A stretch of 64,000 bases of DNA from Solirubrobacteraceae bacterium. GTDB lineage: Bacteria; Actinomycetota; Thermoleophilia; Solirubrobacterales; Solirubrobacteraceae. A program made the translations under genes and the position numbers. The first letter of the stretch is position 1; every line of letters begins with the position of its first letter. This document shows positions 19,381-28,033 of the stretch, piece after piece. The stretch covers positions 1 through 64,000 of the forward strand of contig JANWLE010000015.1 of NCBI GenBank assembly GCA_025451035.1, read 5' to 3'. The notes below the pieces were generated by a model, which was not told the DNA's origin, did no database searches, and worked only from the letters and a program-made list of their open reading frames with translations.

Positions 19381-20751
19381 ATGACGTTCGTCATTCTCTT
19401 CGCCTTTGCGGTGATCGTCGGCTCGCTCACCGTTCACCGCATCCGCGCGGACTTCAACCGGGAAGTCGCGGCATCCGCCAGCGACCTGGCGGATCTGCTG
19501 CGGATCGAAGTGAAGGGCAGCTCGATCGAGGGCTACTACGTGGTCGTGCAGCCGAACCTCGACGAATTCGCTGCCTCGGAGCACGCCGTCGTGCGGATCC
19601 TGAGCTTCTCGGGAACGGTGTTGGCGAGCACCACGCACGCCCCGGACCTCGGGCTGGTCAACGAAACGTATGTCGGTGGCTACCGCGTGCACACCACCTT
19701 GTATCCACTCAGAGGCGCCAGCGGCGGTGCCCTATACGTCCAGTACGCCCGCCCCGCCGCAGGCATGCAGGACACGATCGACAGGGTGCGGCTGCTCTTG
19801 ATCCTCGGTGTGCTGGTCGGCACGGGCCTGGCGGGGCTGGTTGGGCTGAGCATCGCCCGGCGTGCGATGTCTCCGATCGCGCAACTGACTAGCACCGCCG
19901 CTGAGATAGCCAAGACACGGGACCCCAGCCGCAGCGTCCCCCAGCCAGAGGCTGACGACGAGGTGGCCGAGCTCGCACGCACCCTGCAGAGCATGCTGCG
20001 CGAACTCGACTCAGCTCACGCCGAAACGGAGGCGATCCTCGCCCGTCAACGCCAGTTCGTGGCGGACGCTTCGCACGAGCTGCGCACGCCGCTGACGAGC
20101 GTGCTGGCGAACCTCGAGTTGCTGGCCGAGACGCTCCAAGGGGAACAGGGCGAGGCGGCCACATCGGCGCTGCGCTCCTCGAAGAGGATGCGTCGTCTGG
20201 TGGCTGACCTGCTGCTGCTGGCGCGTACGGACGTCGGGCGGGTGGTGCCCCGCGAGCCCGTCGATCTGGACCAGATAGTTGTGGAGGCGGCCGCCGAGTT
20301 GGGGCCAGTCAGCTCGAGCCACGAGCTCTTCCTCGAGCTCGAACCGGTGACCGTCGAGGCTGTGGGCGATGAGCTGCATCGCCTTACGATCAACCTGATC
20401 GAGAACGCGCTGCGCCACACCCCACCGGGGACGAGCATCTGGGTGCGCACTGACACCGCGCAAGGGCAGGCACGACTGGTGGTCGAGGACAACGGCCCGG
20501 GTATCCCCGAGCGGCTGCGAAGCACCCTGTTCGAGCGCTTCGTGCGTGGTGTCGGTGACCGCGGCGGCTCGTTCGGCTTGGGTTTGGCGATCGTGCGCGC
20601 CGTCGCCGAGTCACACGGCGGGAGCGTCACCGTGGAAGGCGCCCACCGCAATGGCCTCGAGCGTGGCGCTCGTTTTATGGTCCTGCTTCCACGCCTCGCT
20701 GCCCCCGCGGAGGGGCCCGAGCGGTTGAGCTCCGCCGCGCGCTCCGTGTGA
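19381..20751 (+). CDS. Sensor histidine kinase with HAMP domain (N-terminus probably extends somewhat upstream of 19381)
   Basis: FVADASHELRTPLTSVLANLELL H-box, NLIENALRHT N-box, GSFGLGLAIVRAVAESHGG G-box; frame open upstream to at least 19261. Confidence 0.93.
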   Translation: MTFVILFAFAVIVGSLTVHRIRADFNREVAASASDLADLLRIEVKGSSIEGYYVVVQPNLDEFAASEHAVVRILSFSGTVLASTTHAPDLGLVNETYVGGYRVHTTLYPLRGASGGALYVQYARPAAGMQDTIDRVRLLLILGVLVGTGLAGLVGLSIARRAMSPIAQLTSTAAEIAKTRDPSRSVPQPEADDEVAELARTLQSMLRELDSAHAETEAILARQRQFVADASHELRTPLTSVLANLELLAETLQGEQGEAATSALRSSKRMRRLVADLLLLARTDVGRVVPREPVDLDQIVVEAAAELGPVSSSHELFLELEPVTVEAVGDELHRLTINLIENALRHTPPGTSIWVRTDTAQGQARLVVEDNGPGIPERLRSTLFERFVRGVGDRGGSFGLGLAIVRAVAESHGGSVTVEGAHRNGLERGARFMVLLPRLAAPAEGPERLSSAARSV

Positions 20752-20781
20752 ACGGCGCGCTGTCACGGGCGGCGGCGTAGT

Positions 20782-22449
20782 TCAGACCTCGACGACGACC
20801 GGGAGCACCATCGGACGACGGCGCAGGCGGTCATAGATGAGCTTGGCCAGGTCATCGTGAAGGATCTGCTGCAACACCTCGATCTCGCGGATCTCCTCCG
20901 TGGCGGCTCTGTGCAGGCAGTCCTCGGCGGTACGGCGGATCTCCTCCGCGAGTTCGCCTGCCTCGTCCATGAACGGGACCCCGCGGCAGATCACCTCCGG
21001 ATCGGTGACTGAGCGCCCATCTTGCTCTGAGATTGTCGCCACCACGATGAAGACACCGTCGGCCGAGAGCATGCGCCGGTCGCGCAGCGCGATGTCGGCG
21101 ATGTCCCCGATCTCCACCCCGTCGACGAACACCATTCCAGCGCGCTCCCGCTCGGCGAAGCGCGCACCGCGCTCGTCGATCTCGAGCGGCCGGCCGTTGT
21201 CGCCCTGGAAGACGTTCTCGGGGCTGACGCCCACCGCCTCCGCGAGTCGCGCGTGCAGGCGAAGGCGCTTGAAGTCGCCGTGGAAGGGCATCACGTAACG
21301 CGGCTTGACGAGGTTTAGCATCAGCTTGATCTCCTCCACGTAGCCGTGACCGGAGGCGTGCACGGGCGCGTCGCGGGGCGTGATCACTTTGCAGCCGAGG
21401 TGATACAGCCTGTCGATCGTCTCGTTGACGGCGCGCTCGTTGCCTGGCACCGGGGTGGCGCTGAAGACGACCGTGTCACCCGAGTGCAGATCCACCTGGG
21501 GATGGTCACGGTAGGCCATCCGCCGCAGCGCTGACAGCGGCTCTCCCTGGGAGCCGGTGGAGAGGATTACGATCCGCTCGTCGGGGAAGCTATCGAGCTC
21601 CTTCGGGCCGACGAGCATTCCCTCGGGGATCTCGATGTGCCCCAGCGTCCGGCCGATGCCGACGTTCTTGCGCATCGAGCGGCCCACCAGAGCGATCTTG
21701 CGTCCCAGCGCACCAGCCGCATCGACAACCTGCTGGACACGGTGGATGTTTGAGGCGAAGCTGGTGACGAGGATGCGCCCTTCGCAGCGAGCGAAGACTT
21801 CCTCCAAATGGGGGCCCACCACCGACTCCGAGGGCGAGAAGCCGGGACGGTCCGCGTTGGTGGAGTCGCCGCAGAGCAGCAGCACGCCTTCGCTGCCGAG
21901 TTCCGCCAGCCGCGAGAAGTCCGCGGGTGGGCCGTCGACGGGTGTCTGGTCGAACTTGTAGTCGCCCGTGACGAGCACCGTGCCGAGCCCGGTCGTCAGA
22001 GCCACAGCGCAGGAGTCCGGGATCGAGTGAGTCATGTGCACAAGCTCCAGCGAGAACGGGCCCAGCTCGAGCTCTTCGGCCGGGCTGACGTCGATGAGCT
22101 CGACGTCAGCCAGCTTGTGCTCTTCGACCTTCGAGCGCGCCATCGCCATCGTCAATGGACCGCCGTAGATCGGTGGGTAGCCGCCCCGCGCAGCCAGGTC
22201 GCGCAGAACCCAAGGCAGCGCCCCGAGATGGTCCTCGTGCCCGTGAGTGATGACGATTCCCTCGATATCGGCGGCGCGCTCCCGCAGGTAGGTGAAGTCC
22301 GGGAGCACAAGGTCGATCCCGACCATCTCCGGCGTGGGGAAGCGAAGGCCGGCATCGACGACGATGATCCGACCGTCGTACTCCACGACGGTCATGTTCT
22401 TGCCGATCTCGCCCAGGCCCCCGAGGGGCAGAACCCGCAGCGCGCTCAC
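20782..22449 (-). CDS. rnj: Ribonuclease J
   Basis: LPLGGLGEIGKNMTVVEY, ITHGHEDHLGALPW beta-lactamase motif, ASGHGYVEEIKLML. Confidence 0.94.
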   Translation of the reverse strand: MSALRVLPLGGLGEIGKNMTVVEYDGRIIVVDAGLRFPTPEMVGIDLVLPDFTYLRERAADIEGIVITHGHEDHLGALPWVLRDLAARGGYPPIYGGPLTMAMARSKVEEHKLADVELIDVSPAEELELGPFSLELVHMTHSIPDSCAVALTTGLGTVLVTGDYKFDQTPVDGPPADFSRLAELGSEGVLLLCGDSTNADRPGFSPSESVVGPHLEEVFARCEGRILVTSFASNIHRVQQVVDAAGALGRKIALVGRSMRKNVGIGRTLGHIEIPEGMLVGPKELDSFPDERIVILSTGSQGEPLSALRRMAYRDHPQVDLHSGDTVVFSATPVPGNERAVNETIDRLYHLGCKVITPRDAPVHASGHGYVEEIKLMLNLVKPRYVMPFHGDFKRLRLHARLAEAVGVSPENVFQGDNGRPLEIDERGARFAERERAGMVFVDGVEIGDIADIALRDRRMLSADGVFIVVATISEQDGRSVTDPEVICRGVPFMDEAGELAEEIRRTAEDCLHRAATEEIREIEVLQQILHDDLAKLIYDRLRRRPMVLPVVVEV

Positions 22450-23351
22450 GTGCGGAGGGCGGCAGATGGGTGCTGGGCCGTCTGGGCGCCTTGCGCGCCC
22501 AGCAAACCGTGGCGCTCCAGCATCGTCCTGACTTGCGCGAGCTCGTCCGTGGACGCCTCGATCAGCGGCAGGCGCAGCCCTCCGACGTTGTGTCCGAGGA
22601 GGTTCAACGCGGCCTTCGTGCAGGTCGGGCTCGCCGTCAAGAAAAGAGTCTCGTACACGTCCCTGAGTGACTCGTCGATCTCCGCCCGCCGCTGCGGCTC
22701 GGTGACCATGCGCTGCATTTGATCACCCACGATGTGGCTCGCGACGAGGATCCCCCCCGCCCCGCCGAGGTCGAGCACGCGGGCGAAGCTCGCGTCATCG
22801 CCCGCATACAGGTCAAGGCCGTCGATCAACTGCAGCTCCGCCGCGTTCGCCTGCTTGAGGCCGGTCACGCCCTCGATCTGGGCGAGCTCGGCGAGCAGCT
22901 CCGGGTCCATGTTCAAAGCCGTGCGCCCGGGAATGTTGTAGAGCAGGATCGGCCTGTCGGTCGCCTTCGCGACCTCTTCGTAATGACGCACGAGTCCGCG
23001 CGGGCTGGGCTTGTTGTAGTAGGGAGTGACGCTCAGGGTGGCGTCCACGCCGAGTTCGGTGGCGCGCTCGGTGAGATGCACGGCGTGGCGCGTGTCGTTT
23101 GAGCCGGTGCCCGCGATGACTGTCTTGCCGGCGGGACGCTCGCGCACGGCGAGCTCGATCAAGCCGAGATGCTCCTCGTCGGTGAGCGTCGCCGCCTCGC
23201 CCGTGGTACCGCAAACAACGAACCCATCCGACCCGTGTGCGGCGAGATGATGCATCAGCGCCACAAACGACTCCTCGTCGACGCGCAGGGCGGAATCGAA
23301 AGGGGTGACTATTGCCGTGAGGATCGTTCCGAGCCCGCTCATGCCGTTCAT
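22446..23351 (-). CDS. dapA: 4-hydroxy-tetrahydrodipicolinate synthase
   Basis: GFVVCGTTGEAATLTDEEH, YYNKPSPRGLVRHYE, LYNIPGRTALNM, GLKQANAAEL. Confidence 0.93.
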   Translation of the reverse strand: MNGMSGLGTILTAIVTPFDSALRVDEESFVALMHHLAAHGSDGFVVCGTTGEAATLTDEEHLGLIELAVRERPAGKTVIAGTGSNDTRHAVHLTERATELGVDATLSVTPYYNKPSPRGLVRHYEEVAKATDRPILLYNIPGRTALNMDPELLAELAQIEGVTGLKQANAAELQLIDGLDLYAGDDASFARVLDLGGAGGILVASHIVGDQMQRMVTEPQRRAEIDESLRDVYETLFLTASPTCTKAALNLLGHNVGGLRLPLIEASTDELAQVRTMLERHGLLGAQGAQTAQHPSAALRT

Positions 23352-23413
23352 TATCCCATGCTCGAGGACCCAATGCAGGCTCTGCTAGCTGAAGCGACGG
23401 CTATCGTCGACTG

Positions 23414-25558
23414 ATGAGCGCGAGCGCCGCACAGGACGCACTGTCGGATTACACCGTCGAGGTGATGTCGGTGCGCTACCGTGCCCCGGAGGGCGACTTC
23501 GCCGTCCTGCAGGGGCTCAGTGAAGAGGGCGAGGAGATCACATTGACCGGGGCGCTGGCGTTTTTGCGCGCCGGCGAGACGCTACAGGTGTCCGGACGCT
23601 GGCGCGAGCATGGCCGCCATGGACGCCAGCTGCAGGTGGTCCAAGCCCACGTCAAGGCGCCAACCAGCGAGCTCGCGTTGTTGAGCTATCTCGAAGACAT
23701 CAAGCATGTCGGCCCGCAGGGGGCGACGTTCCTGCTCGAGCGCCACGGCAGCGAGGTGCTGAACGTCGTGGACCGCTCACCCCGCGCCCGTCTGCTCGAG
23801 GTGCCGGGCATCGGCCGCGCCCGCATCGCGGCGGCCGTGAGCTCCTGGCAAGAGCAGAGCGTCCAGCGCGAGGTACGCATGTTCCTAGCCTCGCTGGGGG
23901 TGCAGGCCGCGGTTGCCGCGCGCATCTACCGCGTATGGGGCGCCGAATCGATCGACCGGCTCAAGGAGGATCCGTACGGCATCACGGCGCTCCCCGGAAT
24001 CGGGTTTCTGACCGCCGACTCGCTCGCGCGCGTGCTCGGGACGCCCGCTGACGCGCCCGAGCGCCTCCACGCCGGCCTGCACTACACGTTGAGCCAGGCA
24101 GAGCTCGACGGCCACTGCTACCTGCCCGCCGGCGAGCTGTACGCGCGCGCGAGCAGGCTGCTGGAATGCGACGTCAGGAAGCACATACCCTCGCTGCGCG
24201 AGGTCCCCTTGCTGGTCTGCGAGCCGGCCGAAAGCGGCGAGGAGCTCGTGTACGACTCCGCGATGTTCGAGATAGAGAGGGCGCTGGCGTCAGCCGTGAG
24301 GACCCTTCTGGAGGGCCAGCCGACACTCGCGCTCAAACGGGTCAGGCGGCCGCGACAAGGTGCGTTTCTGCCCACCGACGACCAGTGGCATGCCGTGAGG
24401 GTGGCGCTCGAGAACCGCCTGTCGATCCTCACGGGCGGGCCTGGGACAGGCAAGACGATGAGCATGCGGGTGCTGGTCGAGATCCTGCGCGCAGAAAAGC
24501 ACAGCGTGCGTCTGTGCGCGCCGACCGGTAAGGCCGCGCGGCGTCTCTCGGCGGCGACGGGCGAGCCGGCGAGCACCATTCATCGACTGCTCGAATGGAT
24601 GCCCGAAGAGGGCTTCACGCGCGGACCGGACCAGCCGATCGAGGGGGCCGACGTGTTGATCGTCGATGAGGCGAGCATGCTCAGCGTGCGCCTGGCGGAG
24701 GCGCTGTTCAGCGCTGTCGGGCCGAACACGCACGTGCTGCTCGTCGGCGACGTCGACCAGCTGGCGCCGGTGGGTCCGGGCCGCGTGCTTGAGGATCTGA
24801 TCGCCTCCAGGCGTGTAGAGGTGACCGCGCTTCAGGAGATCTTCCGTCAGGCCGCGCGCTCGCTGATAGTGCGTGCGGCGCACGCCATCAACCGCGGGGA
24901 CTCGCCGCCCCTAGCCGGTGATGAGGACACGATCCGCGACTTCTTCTTCATCCAGTGCAGCGGCGCCGAGGAGATCTTCGACGAGGTCATCACGCTCGCC
25001 ACCGGACGGCTCGCCAACTACTACAAACTCGACCCCACGATCGAGATACAGGTGCTCGCGCCGATGCGCAAGGGCGCGACCGGGATCGACGCGATAAACG
25101 GCGAGCTGCGGGCGAGGCTGAACAAGCGCGGCAAGGCGGTGCCGGGGACGCAACTGCGAGTCGGCGACAGGGTCATACAGACCCGCAACGACCACGAGCA
25201 TGAGCTCATGAACGGCGAGGTGGGCGTGATCAGCGAGTACATGCCCGAGCGCGAAAAGGTGCGTCTGACGACAGACGACGGGCGTAGTCTGACGCTCCCG
25301 ACCGGGGCGCTCGACACGGTGCAGCTGGCATACGCCATCTCCATCCACAAGTCGCAAGGCTCACAGGCGCCGGCGATCGTCGTCGTGCTCAGCCGCGCGC
25401 ACGGGAACATGCTTACCCGCAACCTGCTCTACACCGGTGTGACGCGCTCGGAGAAGGTCTGCGTGATAGTCGGTGAACCCGAGGCGCTGAAGCTCGCGCT
25501 CAGCCGGCGCGACGCGCGCGCGAGATACACCCGGCTATCTGGGCTCGTGAGCTCCTGA
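23414..25558 (+). CDS. recD2: ATP-dependent RecD-like (RecD2) DNA helicase
   Basis: ILTGGPGTGKTMSMRVL, VLIVDEASMLSVRLAEALF, YAISIHKSQGSQAPAIVVVLS; N-terminal OB and HhH regions. Confidence 0.93.
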   Translation: MSASAAQDALSDYTVEVMSVRYRAPEGDFAVLQGLSEEGEEITLTGALAFLRAGETLQVSGRWREHGRHGRQLQVVQAHVKAPTSELALLSYLEDIKHVGPQGATFLLERHGSEVLNVVDRSPRARLLEVPGIGRARIAAAVSSWQEQSVQREVRMFLASLGVQAAVAARIYRVWGAESIDRLKEDPYGITALPGIGFLTADSLARVLGTPADAPERLHAGLHYTLSQAELDGHCYLPAGELYARASRLLECDVRKHIPSLREVPLLVCEPAESGEELVYDSAMFEIERALASAVRTLLEGQPTLALKRVRRPRQGAFLPTDDQWHAVRVALENRLSILTGGPGTGKTMSMRVLVEILRAEKHSVRLCAPTGKAARRLSAATGEPASTIHRLLEWMPEEGFTRGPDQPIEGADVLIVDEASMLSVRLAEALFSAVGPNTHVLLVGDVDQLAPVGPGRVLEDLIASRRVEVTALQEIFRQAARSLIVRAAHAINRGDSPPLAGDEDTIRDFFFIQCSGAEEIFDEVITLATGRLANYYKLDPTIEIQVLAPMRKGATGIDAINGELRARLNKRGKAVPGTQLRVGDRVIQTRNDHEHELMNGEVGVISEYMPEREKVRLTTDDGRSLTLPTGALDTVQLAYAISIHKSQGSQAPAIVVVLSRAHGNMLTRNLLYTGVTRSEKVCVIVGEPEALKLALSRRDARARYTRLSGLVSS

Positions 25559-25948
25559 GCGGCGAGGCTTCTCCTCGAGCGCGTCGGTGAAGCGCCGCGG
25601 CACGCGTCCTGCGCCCAGGCGCTCGCGCTCCCACAACGTGATGACGAGTAGCTCGCCGGCGAGCTGGTCGTGGCGGCAGACGAACACAACGTCGCGGTCG
25701 AGTAGGTCATACACGTGGAGCACGCCGCGTTGAGCTCCACCATCGTGGCGCGAAGGTGCCTGCGAGAACCGTCCGGTGGACCACGCTTCGCTGACGCGCG
25801 AGGCTATCTCGGGACGTGCATCGAGCTCACCGCGGCGGCTCGCGACACGTTGGCGGAAACGTTCCACCGCATGGTCGCTCACGGCGACGAGAACCCCCGG
25901 GGTCCCGGATGGCGAGGCCTTTGCGCTCTCGGGTCGCTCTCCCGGCAA
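25535..25948 (-). CDS. Hypothetical protein (SDHAVERFRQR... motif), convergent with and overlapping the recD2 3' end
   Basis: Open frame of 137 aa with core VSDHAVERFRQRV...VFVCRHDQLAGELLVITLW; no confident family. Confidence 0.5.
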   Translation of the reverse strand: MPGERPESAKASPSGTPGVLVAVSDHAVERFRQRVASRRGELDARPEIASRVSEAWSTGRFSQAPSRHDGGAQRGVLHVYDLLDRDVVFVCRHDQLAGELLVITLWERERLGAGRVPRRFTDALEEKPRRSGAHEPR

Positions 25949-25959
25949 GCTGCTGCCAG

Positions 25960-26625
25960 CTAGAAGAGCAGGTTCTCGAGCCCGACTACCGGCGAGCTGT
26001 CGAGGTCCCCTACGCTGCGTATCGCCAGCAGCACGCCGGGCATGAACGACTCCCGCCCGGTGGTGTCGTGACGGATCGTGAGCGTCTGCCCGACATCGCC
26101 GAGGATCACTTCCTGGTTTGCCACCAGGCCCGGGAGCCTGACCGAGTGGATCGGCGGCTCGTTGCCTCCCGACGCCTCGGCCATTAGCTTCGCGGTGCGC
26201 GCGGAGGTGCCGCTCGGCGCGTCGAGCTTGTCCGGATGGTGAAGCTCGACGATCTCCGCCCCGGCCATGTGGCGCGCAGCCTCAGCGGCGAAACGCATCA
26301 TCAGCACCGCCCCGATCGCGAAATTCGGCGCGATCAGCACGTTCGCTCCGGATGCGCCGAGCAGCGACTCGGGGTCAAAGCCGGTCGTCCCGATCACCAC
26401 ATGCGCTCCGGCCTGCAGGCAAATCATCGCGTTGGGCAGCGCTGTATCGGGCCGCGTGAAGTCCACCACAACCTCGGGCTGGCACTCGCTGAGCACCTGC
26501 CCGAGCGTCGTGCCCAGCTGCGGGTCGGCGCGACCGACGAGCAGCATGTCGTCGGCGCCTTCGATCGCGTCGCAGACGGTGCTCCCCATGCGCCCGGCGG
26601 CGCCGGCTACCGCGACGCGGATCAT
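25960..26625 (-). CDS. dapB: 4-hydroxy-tetrahydrodipicolinate reductase
   Basis: VAVAGAAGRMGSTVCDAIEG, VIGTTGFDPE, ELHHPDKLDAPSGTSARTAKLM. Confidence 0.94.
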   Translation of the reverse strand: MIRVAVAGAAGRMGSTVCDAIEGADDMLLVGRADPQLGTTLGQVLSECQPEVVVDFTRPDTALPNAMICLQAGAHVVIGTTGFDPESLLGASGANVLIAPNFAIGAVLMMRFAAEAARHMAGAEIVELHHPDKLDAPSGTSARTAKLMAEASGGNEPPIHSVRLPGLVANQEVILGDVGQTLTIRHDTTGRESFMPGVLLAIRSVGDLDSSPVVGLENLLF

Positions 26626-27914
26626 GCGTCCTCCGGGCCTAGCACCGACAGCGCCGCGTCAAACGCCCCGCGGTCCGGCCCCACGCCGGCGGCTGAGAGC
26701 GCGTTCGCGCTGAAAAGGGGCGCCAGCTCGAGTAGGTCGGATGCCTTCACGCCATCAACCTTATCCATGATCTCGTCCATAGAGATGATCGGCAGTTCGC
26801 CCAGGACAGAGGAGGCAAGTCGGCTCATGCGCGCGGAGGTCGACTCGAGCGCCAACCCGAGGCGGCCCTTAACGTTCTCGCGGGAACGCGCGAGCTCCCG
26901 CTCGTCCGCGGGTTCGCTCACGAAACGCTCGAGCTGCTCTGAGATCGTGGCCATCGCCTCGCAGAGGTTCTCCGGCCGCGTTCCCACATACAACCCCACC
27001 TCGCCGGTGTGCGCATGCAGGTTCGAGAAGGAGAACACAGAGTAGGCGAGTCCCCGCCTCTCCCGCACCTCCTGGAACAAGCGTGAGGATGCGCTCGCCC
27101 CGAGTACCCCTTCGAGTACCCGCAACGCATAGCGCCGCTCGTCGTGACGGGAGATGCCGGGCCCGCCCAGGCACACGTGATACTGCTCGGTGTCCTTGCG
27201 CAGAAAGCTGATCCTGCGCTTCAGCGTGTCGGGCGCGAGCGGGGGCGCGCTCGGCACGGCACTGGCCTGTCCCCCAGGACGCCCGTCCCACAGTTCGTCG
27301 CAGGCGCGTTCGGCGAGGCCTACGAGCGCGTCGTGGTCGACAGACCCGGCCGCCGCGAGCACCATCTGCTCGGGCTTGTAGCGCTCTGAGTGAAAGGCGC
27401 GCAGGCGCCCCTCGTCGATCGCCGCGACCACCTCGGCCTTGCCGATCACCGCCCGCCCGAGCGGATGCGATCCGAACACCGCCTGGCCCAACGCGTCGAA
27501 GACGAGGTCCTGCGGGTCGTCTTCGTACATCGCTATCTCCTCGAGCACCACCTCCCGCTCGGCGGCGAGGTCTTCAAAGCGCGGCTGCCACACCATCTCG
27601 CTCAGGACCGATAGCGCCCTGTCCATGTGGCGGTCCAGGACGCGTGTGTACAGCGAGGTGTATTCGCGGTCGGTCTCGGCGTTGCACTCGGCGCCCATCG
27701 CGTCGAAGATCTCGTCGATCTCGCGGGAGGTGTGGCTGGCGCAGCCACGAAACAGCATGTGCTCGAGCAGATGCGAGATGCCGGCCTGCTCGTCTGACTC
27801 CATCGCCGACCCGGTCGCGATCCAGAATCCGAGCGCGACAGAGCGGACGGTCGGCATCCGTTCGCTGATCACGCGCAAGCCGCATGGCAGTGTGCTGATG
27901 TGATGCTCTGTCAT
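26622..27914 (-). CDS. M16 family metallopeptidase (MPP/PqqL-like)
   Basis: Inverted zinc motif HLLEH (ISHLLEHMLFRG), downstream E; start chosen at MTEHHISTLPCG. Confidence 0.92.
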   Translation of the reverse strand: MTEHHISTLPCGLRVISERMPTVRSVALGFWIATGSAMESDEQAGISHLLEHMLFRGCASHTSREIDEIFDAMGAECNAETDREYTSLYTRVLDRHMDRALSVLSEMVWQPRFEDLAAEREVVLEEIAMYEDDPQDLVFDALGQAVFGSHPLGRAVIGKAEVVAAIDEGRLRAFHSERYKPEQMVLAAAGSVDHDALVGLAERACDELWDGRPGGQASAVPSAPPLAPDTLKRRISFLRKDTEQYHVCLGGPGISRHDERRYALRVLEGVLGASASSRLFQEVRERRGLAYSVFSFSNLHAHTGEVGLYVGTRPENLCEAMATISEQLERFVSEPADERELARSRENVKGRLGLALESTSARMSRLASSVLGELPIISMDEIMDKVDGVKASDLLELAPLFSANALSAAGVGPDRGAFDAALSVLGPEDA

Positions 27915-28033
27915 CGTCGGGGAGGCCGTCACGGGCACGACCTTCTCAGCCAACCCCGTGTCCGGCCTCGGTGCGGCGTGAGCGGCCACGGCCGACGAAG
28001 CGGTCGTTGTCGCTCACGCGCACTGGCGGTTCA

